A stretch of 64,000 nucleotides of DNA, taken from the NCBI RefSeq assembly GCF_003403095.1, contig NZ_CP031555.1:1716001-1780000 (forward strand), in the 5' to 3' direction. Source of the stretch: Thalassospira indica (lineage in GTDB: Bacteria; Pseudomonadota; Alphaproteobacteria; Rhodospirillales; Thalassospiraceae). Below the pieces are notes generated by a model. The model did no database searches. It saw only the letters and a list, made by a program, of their open reading frames with translations, and was not told the DNA's origin. Positions 46,430 to 56,515 of this stretch are shown in pieces; the first letter of the stretch is position 1; every line of letters begins with the position of its first letter. Position numbers and translations under genes: made by a program.

Positions 46430-46546
46430 TGGCAGTTCCTTCGATCAGATCCGTACTTTGGAACGAATGTTCTGTAATTGCTTTGAAGATGGGCCGACCT
46501 GGCCGCAAAATCAACAAGAGCTTGTGATTTGCTGGTAAACTTGGGG

Positions 46547-47071
46547 TTACGACGCGATCCGATCCAGTGTGACAAAGCTGTAATCCGGCCCGTCAGGATT
46601 ATCGATCTTCTGACGCTTGGTTTCACGCCATTGATCAGCGGGCAGCGGATCAAGGAAGGTGTCGCCCTCGATCTCGGCATGGACTTCGGTCAGCTCGTAA
46701 CGTGTCGTGAACGGCAGGGCGAGGTGATAAATCTGCGCACCCCCGCCAATGATCACTTCATTGACACCATCCCGCACGGCGATTTCGTCTGCCAATTCAA
46801 TGGCTTCTTCGATAGTGTGACAAACCCTCACATTTTCGTGGTCAAAGGACCAGTCGGTGTCACGGGTCACAACAATTGATGTGCGTTTGGGAAGAGGACG
46901 ACCGATGGCCTCGAATGTCACACGCCCGATGATCATCGGCTTGCCAAGGGTGAGTGCCTTGAACCGTTTAAGGTCTTCGGGCAGTTCCCAAGGCATCCAG
47001 CCATCCTTGCCAATTGCGCCATTGGCGGCTGCGGCAACCACGGCAACCCGTTCGATCTTTTGATCCGCCAT
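46547..47071 (-). CDS. folA: Dihydrofolate reductase
   Basis: 174 residues. VAVVAAAANGAIGKDGWMPWELPEDLKRFKALT covers the Met20-loop region, and the acidic Glu/Asp site is at LPEDLKRF. GKPMIIGRVTFEAIGRPLPKRTSIVVTR and VIIGGGAQIYHLAL are both typical. The ATG at 47071 overlaps the thyA stop (TGATG), so folA is translationally coupled to thyA, whose reaction makes its substrate. Confidence 0.95.
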   Translation of the reverse strand: MADQKIERVAVVAAAANGAIGKDGWMPWELPEDLKRFKALTLGKPMIIGRVTFEAIGRPLPKRTSIVVTRDTDWSFDHENVRVCHTIEEAIELADEIAVRDGVNEVIIGGGAQIYHLALPFTTRYELTEVHAEIEGDTFLDPLPADQWRETKRQKIDNPDGPDYSFVTLDRIAS

Positions 47072-47865
47072 CAAACAGCAACCTTGCCAGCAATATGCGG
47101 ATGCGGGTTGTAACCAACCAGTTCGAAATCATCATACTTGAAATCAAAGATCGATTTGACGGCGGGATTGATCTTCATGGTCGGAAGCGGGCGGGTATCA
47201 CGCGACAGCTGTTCTTCGACCTGATCAAGGTGGTTGGTGTAAAGATGCGCATCGCCAAGGGTATGGACAAAATCACCGACGTCCAGATCACAGACCTGCG
47301 CAATCATCATGGTCAGAAGCGCATAGGACGCAATGTTGAACGGCACACCCAGGAAGATATCCGCACTGCGCTGATACAGCTGACAGGACAATTTGCCATC
47401 AGCCACATAGAACTGGAACAGGCAGTGACACGGCGGCAGTGCCATGTTGGGCACGTCCGCAACGTTCCAAGCCGACACGATCAGGCGGCGGGAATCGGGA
47501 TTGTTTTTGATCTGGTCAATCAGGCCGGTGATCTGGTCGATGGTTTCGCCATTGGCCCCGCGCCATGAACGCCACTGGCCACCATAAACCGGGCCAAGGT
47601 CACCGTTTTCATCAGCCCATTCGTTCCAGATGCGCACACCATTGTCTTGAAGGTATTTGACGTTGGTGTCGCCATCCAGGAACCACAGCAATTCATGAAT
47701 GATCGATTTCAGATGCAGCTTTTTGGTAGTGACCAGCGGGAAACCTTCGGAAAGGTCAAAGCGCATCTGGTGACCAAAGATCGAAACCGTGCCAGTACCC
47801 GTCCGGTCTTCCTTGCGCGTCCCGGTGTCACGCACCAGACGCATCAGATCAAGATATTGCTGCAT
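47071..47865 (-). CDS. thyA: Thymidylate synthase
   Basis: 264 residues, the usual bacterial length. It methylates dUMP with methylene-tetrahydrofolate. [29 protein letters not shown] at the N-terminus, catalytic cysteine in [14 protein letters not shown], and the folate/dUMP loop [21 protein letters not shown] are intact. folA follows by overlap. Confidence 0.97.
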   Translation of the reverse strand: MQQYLDLMRLVRDTGTRKEDRTGTGTVSIFGHQMRFDLSEGFPLVTTKKLHLKSIIHELLWFLDGDTNVKYLQDNGVRIWNEWADENGDLGPVYGGQWRSWRGANGETIDQITGLIDQIKNNPDSRRLIVSAWNVADVPNMALPPCHCLFQFYVADGKLSCQLYQRSADIFLGVPFNIASYALLTMMIAQVCDLDVGDFVHTLGDAHLYTNHLDQVEEQLSRDTRPLPTMKINPAVKSIFDFKYDDFELVGYNPHPHIAGKVAV

Positions 47866-48059
47866 GCTCAGTCCTGCATTTTAAGAATCACTTTTGTCGC
47901 AGCATAGTCAGGTCGATGGTCACGGGCAAGCGACGCCATCCGATCTTTGCCGGACCGTTATTTGAACCGTTTCTGCTGACAGGAGGTGTCAGGACAGGTC
48001 AGGTAAACTTGAGAACAGTGGATATACTCAACTATCTGAATTTTGGGCGCGTTTGGCGT

Positions 48060-48635
48060 ATGGGAGTGTTGGCCTTGCAAAAAGCTGTTCAGTGGGTTGA
48101 TTGGGATGGAAACGGTCTTGAGCACTGTGTCTGTCAGTCAGATCCGGACGGGATAGAGCTTGAAGGAGTCGTGGTCGGGACGCGGCATGGTCATTATGGC
48201 GGGTCTTACCTTGTGGTGACGGATGCGATGTTTGCCACCCGTGAAGTGAAGGTAAGTTATGTCGGCGGGGCGCAGATGCATGTGACCTCGGACGGCAAGG
48301 GAAACTGGTTTGACTGCATTGCAAAGCGTGAATTGCCGTCTTTGGCGGGGTGCTTTGATGTCGATATCGGCATAACGCCCGCGACAAACATGCTTCCGAT
48401 CAAACGATTAAAACTGGCCGAGGGCGAAGCGCGGGAAATTTCGGCTGCCTATGTGCCGCTTCCAAGCCAGATAGAGGGCGATTTCCTGCCACGTAGCGCA
48501 CCACAACGTTACACCTGTCTGATCCCGGATCGTCGTTACCGCTATGAGGGGCTGTTTCGCAATTTCTCAGCAGAGCTTGAGATCGATGATATGGGGCTTG
48601 TGATCGATTATCCCGATACGTTCCGTCGGGTGTGA
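48060..48635 (+). CDS. Putative glycolipid-binding domain protein
   Basis: About 191 residues if started at the ATG at 48060; the frame is open 48 codons further upstream but that part looks non-coding. The body reads QWVDWDGNGLEHCVCQ, GVVVGTRHGHYGGSYLVVTDAMFATREV, DGKGNWFDCIAKRELPSLAGCFDVDIGITPATNMLPIKRL, and ends YPDTFRRV, the layout of the Glycolipid_bind family (PF06475). The function is poorly known. The start codon is uncertain because no strong ribosome site is present. Confidence 0.75.
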   Translation: MGVLALQKAVQWVDWDGNGLEHCVCQSDPDGIELEGVVVGTRHGHYGGSYLVVTDAMFATREVKVSYVGGAQMHVTSDGKGNWFDCIAKRELPSLAGCFDVDIGITPATNMLPIKRLKLAEGEAREISAAYVPLPSQIEGDFLPRSAPQRYTCLIPDRRYRYEGLFRNFSAELEIDDMGLVIDYPDTFRRV

Positions 48636-48717
48636 TATCGACTAAAACGGGCAATCGGACTTTGCCGGAGCCCGAAATGTTCCCGCAAAAATCAAAAAAA
48701 AGATTTCCCGATTCCCC

Positions 48718-48747
48718 TTGTGAAAAGGGGGTCATTTGCCCTATATA
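48718..48747 (+). promoter_or_regulatory. Probable ssrA promoter
   Basis: TTGTGA (48718-48723), 18-bp spacer, TATATA (48742-48747), directly before the acceptor part of ssrA. Confidence 0.6.
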
Positions 48748-48749
48748 GG

Positions 48750-49080
48750 GGCTGTTGGGGCAACCCGACTACGGCGCTAAACTGCGTGACAGAATAGGCT
48801 TTACGGACCCGGGGGCGGTACCCGGCGGCTCCACCAAAATTATCGGTTGTCCGACTCAGACAATCTTCGTGGGGCCGAAATAGGATCGACGTGAGCAGTA
48901 AAAGTCAATGTGGGCGCTCGGCATGGTACCACCGCATCGGGCCAATGTTTGTAAATGCAAACGACAACAATGCTCCGGTTGCTGTTGCCGCCTAAGCGGT
49001 ACTAGCACCAAAGCGAAATTCCGATTGCCGGGAGCGGTAATTTGGTGGGGGACGGGGCACCTAGCAACAGAACGCCCCAC
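48750..49080 (+). ncRNA. ssrA: tmRNA, circularly permuted two-piece form
   Basis: The acceptor piece comes first and ends at 48836 with CGGCTCC-A-CCA, so CCA is encoded. Its T-arm lies at about 48806-48827. After a short spacer of about 34 bases the coding piece begins at 48871 with GGGGCCGAAATAGGATCGAC. GGGGCCG pairs with CGGCTCC to rebuild the tRNA-like acceptor stem. The tag frame 48957-48995 (GCA resume codon to TAA) encodes ANDNNAPVAVAA, ending in the AA that ClpXP recognises. Outer limits are approximate. This permuted order is the known alphaproteobacterial form; the RNA is cut into two chains after transcription. sspB follows. Confidence 0.95.
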
Positions 49081-49220
49081 TCTTGTATTTCTTTCCCGCT
49101 TCGTTATGAATAGAGTGATTATCAAACACGCCAAGATGTAATTGGCGTGCAGAGATGCTATATGACAATGACGGGACGCGCTGGACATTGCCGGTGGTTC
49201 CGCCAGATACAGGATTACTG

Positions 49221-49760
49221 ATGCAAGAACCGGAAGAATTCCGCTACGATCTTATGGTCGACCAGGCGCTGCGCGGTGTGGTGAAAGATATCCTCGCGCG
49301 TGTGGCCGAAGAGGGCCTTTTCGGAGAGCATCACTATTACATCACGTTCCAGACCAACCATCCCGGTGTGGCCCTGCCTGAAAGTCAGCGCAAGGCGCAT
49401 CCAGACAACATCACGGTTGTCTTGCAACACCGGTTCTGGGATCTGAAATCCGAAGATGATCACTTCTCGGTCGGAATGAGCTTTGATGGCATGCCGACCA
49501 CGGTTGTCGTGCCCTATGACGCGATGCTGGCCTTTGTCGATCCGTCCGCCAACTTCATGCTGACATTCAGTGTCGAAGAAGAAATGGATGACGCAGATTT
49601 CGACTATGACGAAGATGATGATCTTGATGCCGATCTGATTGAAGGCGAAGACGGTGCGCCGACGCTCGTGACCGAGCCATCCAAATCGCGCAAAAAACAC
49701 AAGCCGGATGCCAATGAAACCGGCGAGGTCATCGCACTTGATGCGTTCCGCAAGAAATAG
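49221..49760 (+). CDS. sspB: SspB, ClpXP adaptor for ssrA-tagged proteins (alpha type)
   Basis: 179 residues from the ATG at 49221, which has AGGA upstream. Residues about 5-110 match the SspB fold: YDLMVDQALRGVVKDILARV, HHYYITFQTNHPGVALPE, ITVVLQHRFWDL, FSVGMSFDGMPTTVVVPYDAMLAFVDPSANFML. A flexible acidic linker (EEEMDDADFDYDEDDDLDAD) leads to a C-terminal basic tail, GEVIALDAFRKK, likely the ClpX-docking segment. It lies about 140 bp after ssrA, so the tag RNA and its delivery factor are adjacent. Confidence 0.92.
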   Translation: MQEPEEFRYDLMVDQALRGVVKDILARVAEEGLFGEHHYYITFQTNHPGVALPESQRKAHPDNITVVLQHRFWDLKSEDDHFSVGMSFDGMPTTVVVPYDAMLAFVDPSANFMLTFSVEEEMDDADFDYDEDDDLDADLIEGEDGAPTLVTEPSKSRKKHKPDANETGEVIALDAFRKK

Positions 49761-49769
49761 AAGATTTAC

Positions 49770-49797
49770 AGGGCGGGCTTGATCCGCCCTTTTTCTT
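49770..49797 (+). terminator. Rho-independent terminator after sspB
   Basis: AGGGCGG (49770-49776), 7-base loop, CCGCCCT (49784-49790), then TTTTCTTT. Confidence 0.9.
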
Positions 49798-49940
49798 TGC
49801 CTGATTCCCGTTGATGGTTCCCGCGTCCGGGGCAGGGCGTATTACGCTAATGTATCGTGGCAATTTGATCCATTTGGCGCTAAAACCAGCCACACAAAGA
49901 ACAAACCCACCTTGTTTTTGAGAGAGACGAGAACCTTCCG

Positions 49941-51557
49941 ATGAGTGATTTTGTCTATAAACCCATGTTTCAGCAGGGGAAGGACACCACCCCTTACCGC
50001 AAGATCGGGGACGAGGGTGTTTCGACCGTTGACGTCAATGGCGAGACCTATTTGAAAGTCGAGCCCGAGGCGATCGAGAAACTGACCCTTCAGGCTTTCT
50101 TTGATTGCTCGCACCTTTTGCGTCCGGGGCATCTCGAACAGCTGCGCAAAATCCTTGATGACGAAGAAGCCACCCCGAATGACAAGTTCGTGGCGATGGA
50201 TCTTTTGAAGAACGCCTCCATCGCATCGGGCGGTGTTTTGCCGATGTGTCAGGATACCGGTACGGCCATCGTCATGGGCAAACGCGGTGGCAAGGTCATC
50301 ACCGATGGTTCCGATGAAGAAGCCCTGTCCAAAGGCATCTGGCAGGCCTATCAGAAACACAATCTGCGGTTCTCGCAGGTATCGCCGAAAAATATGTTCG
50401 AGGAAAAGAATACCGGCTCGAACCTTCCGGCACAGATTGATCTCTATGCGACCAAGGGCGATGAATACAAATTCATGTTCATGGCCAAGGGCGGCGGGTC
50501 TGCCAACAAAACCTTCCTGTTTCAGCAGACCAAGGCGCTTTTGAACCCGGAAAGCCTGCGCAAGTTTTTGGATGAAAAAATCCGTACGCTCGGCACCTCT
50601 GCCTGCCCGCCTTACCATCTGGCAGTTGTCATTGGCGGTACCTCTGCGGAAGCGTGTCTGAAGACCGTGAAAATGGCGTCAGCGCGTTATTACGATAACC
50701 TTCCGACCGAAGGTGGCGATCATGGTCAGGCCTATCGCGATCTGGAATGGGAACAGAAAATCCTTGAGATGACCCGCGAAATGGGCATCGGCGCGCAGTT
50801 CGGCGGCAAGTATTTCTGCCACGATGTGCGTGTGATCCGTCTGCCGCGTCATGGCGCAAGCTGCCCGGTTGGTTTGGGTGTGTCGTGCTCTGCCGACCGT
50901 CAGATTCTGGGTAAAATCACCAAGGACGGTATCTTCATCGAGGATCTCGAACATGATCCGGCGAAGTACCTGCCGCATGTCACCGATGAGCATCTTGATG
51001 ACGAAGTGGTCAAGGTTGACCTGAACCGTCCGATGGACGAAATCCGCAAGCAGCTGTCGCAATACCCGGTCAAAACCCGTCTTTCCTTGACCGGCACCGT
51101 GATCGTGGCCCGCGATATCGCGCATGCCAAAATCAAGGAACGCCTTGATGCCGGTGAAGAGATGCCGGAATACCTTAAAAACCATCCGGTTTATTATGCC
51201 GGTCCGGCCAAAACGCCGGAAGGGATGCCGTCCGGATCGTTCGGCCCGACCACGGCCGGTCGTATGGATGCCTATGTCGAACAGTTCCAGGCCGCTGGCG
51301 GCTCGTTCGTGATGCTTGCCAAGGGTAACCGTTCAAAGGCGGTCAAGGATGCGTGCAACAAGTATGGCGGGTTCTATCTGGGCTCTATCGGTGGTCCGGC
51401 CGCCCGTCTGGCACAGGATTGCATCAAGAAGGTCGAAGTCCATGAATATCCGGAACTTGGCATGGAAGCCGTCTGGAAGATCGAAGTCGAAGACTTCCCG
51501 GCCTTCATCGTGATTGATGACAAGGGCAACGATTTCTTCGCCGAATTCGGCATCTGA
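49941..51557 (+). CDS. fumA: Fumarate hydratase, class I (iron-sulfur)
   Basis: 538 residues; converts fumarate and malate in the TCA cycle. Class I signatures: [17 protein letters not shown] (first cluster cysteine), [49 protein letters not shown] (other cluster cysteines) and the C-terminal beta part [31 protein letters not shown]. Single-chain, alpha and beta fused. Contains an oxygen-sensitive 4Fe-4S cluster. Confidence 0.96.
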   Translation: MSDFVYKPMFQQGKDTTPYRKIGDEGVSTVDVNGETYLKVEPEAIEKLTLQAFFDCSHLLRPGHLEQLRKILDDEEATPNDKFVAMDLLKNASIASGGVLPMCQDTGTAIVMGKRGGKVITDGSDEEALSKGIWQAYQKHNLRFSQVSPKNMFEEKNTGSNLPAQIDLYATKGDEYKFMFMAKGGGSANKTFLFQQTKALLNPESLRKFLDEKIRTLGTSACPPYHLAVVIGGTSAEACLKTVKMASARYYDNLPTEGGDHGQAYRDLEWEQKILEMTREMGIGAQFGGKYFCHDVRVIRLPRHGASCPVGLGVSCSADRQILGKITKDGIFIEDLEHDPAKYLPHVTDEHLDDEVVKVDLNRPMDEIRKQLSQYPVKTRLSLTGTVIVARDIAHAKIKERLDAGEEMPEYLKNHPVYYAGPAKTPEGMPSGSFGPTTAGRMDAYVEQFQAAGGSFVMLAKGNRSKAVKDACNKYGGFYLGSIGGPAARLAQDCIKKVEVHEYPELGMEAVWKIEVEDFPAFIVIDDKGNDFFAEFGI

Positions 51558-51560
51558 TTT

Positions 51561-51601
51561 TTAGGGTTACTGAGATAGTCGGATTTTACCAGTAACCCTA
51601 A
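51561..51601. terminator. Inverted repeat between fumA and the convergent accessory gene
   Basis: Perfect 12-bp arms, TTAGGGTTACTG (51561-51572) and CAGTAACCCTAA (51590-51601), with a 17-base loop. TTTT precedes the left arm. It terminates toward the minus strand best and overlaps the last codons of the accessory gene. Confidence 0.55.
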
Positions 51602-52389
51602 CTTTCGGACTTAGGAAAACGTAGGAAAACCGATTCTCTGATATTTTGCTTGTCGTGCACTCCACAACTTCGGAGTGATTCGACAATATGGTCGCTCTCT
51701 GGGAAGAGGTTCTTGAAATCTTCAACTGGGCGTCCCCTGCTGATTTCGAACAGTGCAACGCATCGACTGTGGAGGACCACGTAGTCGGCGATTATCCTCT
51801 CAAGCTGTTCTAGTTTTTGTCCTGAATTGCCATAGGATCTATCGACTTTTCGGCCCGCAGTCTCGTCTATAAAACGGTATAGTCTGGAGCTACAGGTCTG
51901 GATGTCTGCCCCAATAGAAAGCGCGGCGTCTTGAAGTTGTGGCGCTTGATGTCGAACTATGCGCCCAAGACGTTCTGGTACTGACTGAGGTAACGGATCA
52001 GGAACATCTATCTCAATCGGCTTTGCAAAATCATACCTGAGATGATGAAGGTATGGGACGAGTTCATAAACGACTTCCACGCAATGAGTGGTTATCTCGT
52101 GGAGCAAAAGCGGAAGGCTGATCAACTCTACCTTTGCTAGCTTCTTTCGCTCGCTAGCTTCTCTAGCCAAACTCTCTGTAGTCTGCCTTTGTTGTTCAGC
52201 CAATGTTCGGTCGACATTCCGGATTGCAACCAAAACACCGATAAGAGTTATTATCGGTGTTAAGATAGCTGTACCAATACCTATCCAATCTTTCCAATCA
52301 ATGTTCCCCTGCCAAGCAACGACGGTAACAGCCCCGCAAACTGTTCCGGTGCCAAGTAACGCTATTGTTGTGATTTCGCTTCTGTACAT
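51598..52389 (-). CDS. Accessory two-span membrane protein with coiled coil
   Basis: 263 residues, family not recognised. Spans at about residues 7-25 and 36-57 (IGIGTAILTPIITLIGVLVAI), then a charged coiled coil (RNVDRTLAEQQRQTTESLAREASERKK) and a C-terminal helical soluble domain of about 170 residues with several cysteines. Codon use is AT-richer than in fumA or the EamA gene, suggesting insertion. Its plan resembles that of the 8931-9893 protein without clear sequence similarity. Confidence 0.75.
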   Translation of the reverse strand: MYRSEITTIALLGTGTVCGAVTVVAWQGNIDWKDWIGIGTAILTPIITLIGVLVAIRNVDRTLAEQQRQTTESLAREASERKKLAKVELISLPLLLHEITTHCVEVVYELVPYLHHLRYDFAKPIEIDVPDPLPQSVPERLGRIVRHQAPQLQDAALSIGADIQTCSSRLYRFIDETAGRKVDRSYGNSGQKLEQLERIIADYVVLHSRCVALFEISRGRPVEDFKNLFPESDHIVESLRSCGVHDKQNIRESVFLRFPKSES

Positions 52390-52564
52390 AGTTTACCTTG
52401 ATTGCAGGAGAACGTAGCAAAACCTAAAAAAACTGTATCTCGAATCAATCTAGGAAAGAACTATTTTGTCCTTCGCATAGCTGACCTCAGGTCAAAGGGG
52501 TTGCTGCGGTGCGCAAGAAATGCTCTGATTTGGGCAAAATCAACCCCTTACTGGATAACCTGTT

Positions 52565-53485
52565 ATGTCTGAAACTTCCGCGCTCTCTGCCACCGGTGCG
52601 ACGGAAAGCCGACTGGTTGGTGTGACCGCCGCACTTGCGACGGTTTGCATCTGGGCCGGTTGGCTGATTGCCACCCGCTATGCCATGACTTCAAGCTTTA
52701 CCGCTGTTGATATTGGCCTGATGCGCTTTGTTGTGCCTTTTGTCCTGCTTGCCCCGATCTGGATAAGAAAAGGCATCTGGCCCAAGGGCCTTTCAGTGAC
52801 CAATGGTATTTTGATGATCGTTGGCTCCGGCGCGTTTTATACCCTGATGGTTGCAAGCGCCCTTGAGTTCGTTCCGGCAAGCCACGTTGGCATTCTTTTG
52901 CCCGGTGTGATGGCCGTGTGGGCGGTTCTGATTGCGATGCTTTTGTTTGGTGAGCGTCCGGGCAAGGTCCGCATCGTTGGCTATGCCGCCGTGGTAGTTG
53001 GCGTGGCTTCGCTTGTGGCGCTCAAACCGGCCGGTGTGATCAGTGATGACATGCTGATGGGCTATGGCCTTGTTTCGGCCGGGGCCTTTATGTGGGCGTG
53101 CTATACCCATGCCATGCGTCAAAGCGGCCTTGGCGCGCTTGAAGCCGCATCCTTTGTCGGTTTCTGGTCGTTTGTCGTGATGGCGATTATCGCGTTGTTT
53201 ACCGGCACCACCATTGGCGATGCCCCGATGGGGGATATCATGATGTTGCTCACAGCGCAGGGTTTGTTGGCCGGGTGTGTTGCCGTGATTACCTATGGCC
53301 TTGCCGTGCGCCATATCGGATCGACCGGTGCGTCCGCATTTGGTGCAATGACCCCGGCCCTGACCGCACTTGGCGGTGTGATCCTGTTGGGCGAACCGGG
53401 CAACCTCGCGCTGGTTCTGGCAGTGGTTCTGGTGATCCTTGGCGTGATGACGGCGTCTGGTGTGTTTCGCCGCGCACGAATTTAG
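52565..53485 (+). CDS. EamA/DMT-family transporter
   Basis: 306 residues, ten spans in two EamA repeats: VTAALATVCIWAGWLIATRYAM at the start, VPASHVGILLPGVMAVWAVLIAMLLFGERPGKVRIVGYAAVVVGVASL closing repeat one, and GSTGASAFGAMTPALTALGGVILLGEPGNLALVLAVVLVILGV closing repeat two. Probably exports a small metabolite or amino acid; the substrate is unknown. Confidence 0.92.
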   Translation: MSETSALSATGATESRLVGVTAALATVCIWAGWLIATRYAMTSSFTAVDIGLMRFVVPFVLLAPIWIRKGIWPKGLSVTNGILMIVGSGAFYTLMVASALEFVPASHVGILLPGVMAVWAVLIAMLLFGERPGKVRIVGYAAVVVGVASLVALKPAGVISDDMLMGYGLVSAGAFMWACYTHAMRQSGLGALEAASFVGFWSFVVMAIIALFTGTTIGDAPMGDIMMLLTAQGLLAGCVAVITYGLAVRHIGSTGASAFGAMTPALTALGGVILLGEPGNLALVLAVVLVILGVMTASGVFRRARI

Positions 53486-53717
53486 ACCCGTGAACTGACT
53501 GTTTTTCAGTCAGGGCATTTTCACCATCTGATAAACATCAATTAAGTGTGCTGCACGTGCGAAATATTCTTTTCGCGTGTGCAGCTTTAGGTTATTGTAA
53601 TGCACGTGATGGCAACGACGCCACTCACTCAATGATTCATCGGCAGGCAACGAGGCTTGCGCAACTTTGTCAGCGTCTTTTGGTGACGCTCGACGGTTAT
53701 GCCTCGGAGTTAGTCAA
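53486..53717 (+). other. Leader between EamA and GAF-MCP genes
   Basis: 232 bp. CTGACTGTTTTTCAGTCAG at about 53495-53513 is a short inverted repeat that may end the EamA transcript. AT-rich sequence follows and a CGGAG site precedes the next ATG. No gene is seen. Confidence 0.4.
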
Positions 53718-55151
53718 ATGCTTGCTGGTTTTATTCGCTCTATTTCCCCTGAAAACGATCCTGAATTTAACGGCCCCAATCGCAAAACCAGCATGACTGA
53801 CATCCTGCGGCTGTTGCGGACGGTCAGTGCTGTCGCCGATGAGGTCGCAGACAAGGAAACGGCAGTTACCCAAATCCTTTCGGCAGTCTGCAATTATTGT
53901 CAGTGGCCGGTTGGGCATGCGTATCTGCGTGTGGATGACAAACTTTCGTCTGCGGGTATCTGGTCAATCAGTTCTTCGATTTCGGCAGGTGACATTGCCG
54001 AATTTCGCACCCAGTCCGAACAGACTGTGTTTGCGATCGGGCAGGGTCTTATTGGCGCTGTCGCGGCAACGGGTTCGCCTGTGTGTATCGCCGATGTCAC
54101 CGTGAAAGACGGCTTTTTGCGTGCTGCGGCGGCGTCCAGAAACGGGTTGCGTGGCTGTTTTGCCCTGCCAGTCAAGCTGGAGGGACAGACAGAGGCGGTC
54201 ATTGAATTCTTTAGCCCGGGCGTCGCACAGCTTGATGACGAAATGCTTGAGCTTCTTGGGTTTGTTGGCGGGCAGGTTGCGCGTGTGCTGGAACGTGAAC
54301 GCGTCATTCGGTCGCGTGAGGCCCTGGCCTCAAGCTTTGAGTCGCAAGTTCAGGGAACTGTTGGCATGGTGGCGGCTGCTGTCAGTCAAATGCGTGGTGC
54401 GCTTGATGTATTGGCCGAAAGCACAGATCAAACCCGAAAATGCAGTAGCGGCATTGATGATGCGACCGGGCGGGCCATTTCACGGATTGAAGACGTCGCA
54501 GACCAGATGGAAAGTCTTAAGGATGCGTTGGCCGTCGTTGGTACGGATGCGTCCGAAACCGTCAAGATTACCCACGATATGGGCAGTCAGGCCCGCGAAA
54601 TGCGCGCCGGATTTGCCGTGCTGCAAGATCGTGCTGCTGATGCAGAGAAGATGCTGGCTTCCATTTCTGCCATCGCCGCGCAGACCAAGATGCTGGGACT
54701 GAACGCTTCGATTGAGGCGGCGCGCGTCGGTGAGGCAGGCAAGGGGTTTGCGATTGTCGCCAAGGAGGTCAAAGCGCTTGCAGGCCAGTCTGCCAGTGCG
54801 ACCGAGGATATCGCCCGCTGGATGAGTGAAATACTCAATGCGATTTCTAAAGCGGGTAACGATATCGAACAGATTGCCGTGGCGATGGATAATCTTCAGA
54901 ACCGGGCAGAGGCGACGGCGACACAAGCCGATCAGCAAACAGAAACCTGCGTTTCGGTTGTGTCATGTGTCGATGCCGCGGTCGCGGACTCCCGTTTGGT
55001 TGGTGATGGTGTCTCGGAAATAACCGCAGCGATCAAACACAGTGAGCACGTATCAAGCGAGCTTGGGAACGCTGCCCATGACCTTGAAAAACAGGGTGCA
55101 GAGTTAAGCGCCCGCGTCGAAGGGTTTGTTGGCAAGATACGCATCGTCTAA
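53718..55151 (+). CDS. Soluble chemoreceptor-like protein: GAF + MCP signalling domain
   Basis: 477 residues from the ATG at 53718. No transmembrane segment. A GAF domain spans about residues 30-190 ([38 protein letters not shown], then [39 protein letters not shown]). A coiled signalling domain follows, with tip-like [40 protein letters not shown]. Cysteines in CNYCQW and near GSPVCIAD could serve redox or heme sensing. It probably joins a cytoplasmic receptor array; the signal is unknown. Confidence 0.9.
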   Translation: MLAGFIRSISPENDPEFNGPNRKTSMTDILRLLRTVSAVADEVADKETAVTQILSAVCNYCQWPVGHAYLRVDDKLSSAGIWSISSSISAGDIAEFRTQSEQTVFAIGQGLIGAVAATGSPVCIADVTVKDGFLRAAAASRNGLRGCFALPVKLEGQTEAVIEFFSPGVAQLDDEMLELLGFVGGQVARVLERERVIRSREALASSFESQVQGTVGMVAAAVSQMRGALDVLAESTDQTRKCSSGIDDATGRAISRIEDVADQMESLKDALAVVGTDASETVKITHDMGSQAREMRAGFAVLQDRAADAEKMLASISAIAAQTKMLGLNASIEAARVGEAGKGFAIVAKEVKALAGQSASATEDIARWMSEILNAISKAGNDIEQIAVAMDNLQNRAEATATQADQQTETCVSVVSCVDAAVADSRLVGDGVSEITAAIKHSEHVSSELGNAAHDLEKQGAELSARVEGFVGKIRIV

Positions 55152-55169
55152 TGACCTAGGTTGATCCGT

Positions 55170-56315
55170 TCATCCGATTTTCGACGTGATGGGGGTGCGC
55201 CGGGCGACCAGCCGTGCCAGGGGCGGCCCAAAGGCCAGCACCATGAAAAAGCGTGTTGCCTGCAGCACGAGGATGAAGGACAGGTCGACATTCGTGCTGG
55301 CCGCGATAATGGCCACAGAATCAAGGCCGCCCGGGCTGGTCGCGAGATAGGCGGTCAGTGGGTCAACATCCATGAAATACACCAAAAGCCCCGAAATCCC
55401 GGCACAGAAGCCGATCAGAACAAAGATCGATAACAGGATTTTGGGAAATGCGTGTGCTGCGTGGCGCAGGACCGGTGGGGTAAATTTCAAACCGATTACC
55501 CAACCGATCATTGCGTAGGTCAGGCCGAGAAACCATTCCGGCAGGACGACATCGAAAAAACCGCTGACATGCAGGATCATGGTGACAATGATCGGCACCA
55601 GAAGCGGACCGGATGGCAAACGTACTTTTTGACCGACAAAGCAGCAGGCAACCACCAGACAGAGTGTCAGCGCAAAACCGGCCGGGTCAAAAGCCGGGAA
55701 CCAGTCATGGGGTCCCATGGCAACCAGCGTTTCCGGATCAACCCAGAAATTGGCGACACTGGACGCGACACCGACAACGATCACCACGCGCACATACTGC
55801 ATGAAGGCCACAAGCCTTGCATCGGCGCCAAAGGCGTCTGCCATGATGACCATGGCCGATGCCGCACCGGGCGTTGATCCCCAGATCCCTGCGGTTCCGG
55901 GCAGGACCTGTTTGACGCACAGGACCCAGCCCAAAAAGCTGCTGGCAAGCAAAGTGATGCCGGTAACGCCAAGGATCATCGGCCAGTCCGTGGCAAAGGA
56001 TGTCAAAATCCCGATGGTCATCGACCCGCCGATCATCACGCCCAACACCGATTGTGCGCCAAGGTAAAGTTGCTTGGGGGCGGCAATCGTTGCGCCGTTG
56101 GTGCCCATCAGAATGCCGATGATCATCGGCCCCACCAGAAGTGAGGCCGGGACTTGCCAATGATGGAGCAGAACGGAAAACACGACGGAGGTGGAAATCA
56201 GCAATAACCACTGAACCGGTTTCGGCAGACGGCCAAGCCGTTCTTTCGGGGGATTTATGATCGGTGACGTTGGTTCGGATGACACGATGCGGCCTTTGTC
56301 ATGGATGGAAGGCAT
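55170..56315 (-). CDS. AbrB-type (PF05145) integral membrane protein
   Basis: About 381 residues with 10-11 spans in two repeats. Each repeat carries the motif group LLVGPMIIGILMGTNGATIAAP / WGSTPGAASAMVIMADAFGADARLVAFMQYVRVVIV and LATSPGGLDSVAIIAASTNVDLSFILVLQATRFFMV. It is not the Bacillus AbrB DNA-binding protein despite the shared name. The function is probably transport. The start at 56315 is preferred because a TATAAT box lies within the longer GTG-started version. Confidence 0.85.
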   Translation of the reverse strand: MPSIHDKGRIVSSEPTSPIINPPKERLGRLPKPVQWLLLISTSVVFSVLLHHWQVPASLLVGPMIIGILMGTNGATIAAPKQLYLGAQSVLGVMIGGSMTIGILTSFATDWPMILGVTGITLLASSFLGWVLCVKQVLPGTAGIWGSTPGAASAMVIMADAFGADARLVAFMQYVRVVIVVGVASSVANFWVDPETLVAMGPHDWFPAFDPAGFALTLCLVVACCFVGQKVRLPSGPLLVPIIVTMILHVSGFFDVVLPEWFLGLTYAMIGWVIGLKFTPPVLRHAAHAFPKILLSIFVLIGFCAGISGLLVYFMDVDPLTAYLATSPGGLDSVAIIAASTNVDLSFILVLQATRFFMVLAFGPPLARLVARRTPITSKIG

Positions 56316-56515
56316 CTGATCGCGGGTGGCGCGATGTGATGGCGTGCTGGCGCCTGTGGGGGGCGTCAAGGTGGGGATCACAATTATAGCCAGCTTGTGC
56401 GATGGATGCGAGTATTTGCGTGATCCCGCCGGATGAAGGCCATGTCGGACTTGGAGAATATCGGCAGGTTCTGTATGACAGTAAGCAATATCGGCCAGCC
56501 AGTAGGGAACCTGTT

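Noticed and set aside
48028..48387. Minus-strand frame opposite the glycolipid-binding gene
   Set aside because: Composition typical of a shadow; the plus frame matches a known domain family.
48856..49188. Minus-strand 110-codon ORF over ssrA
   Set aside because: It covers the tmRNA coding piece, whose stem pairing and tag frame are clear.
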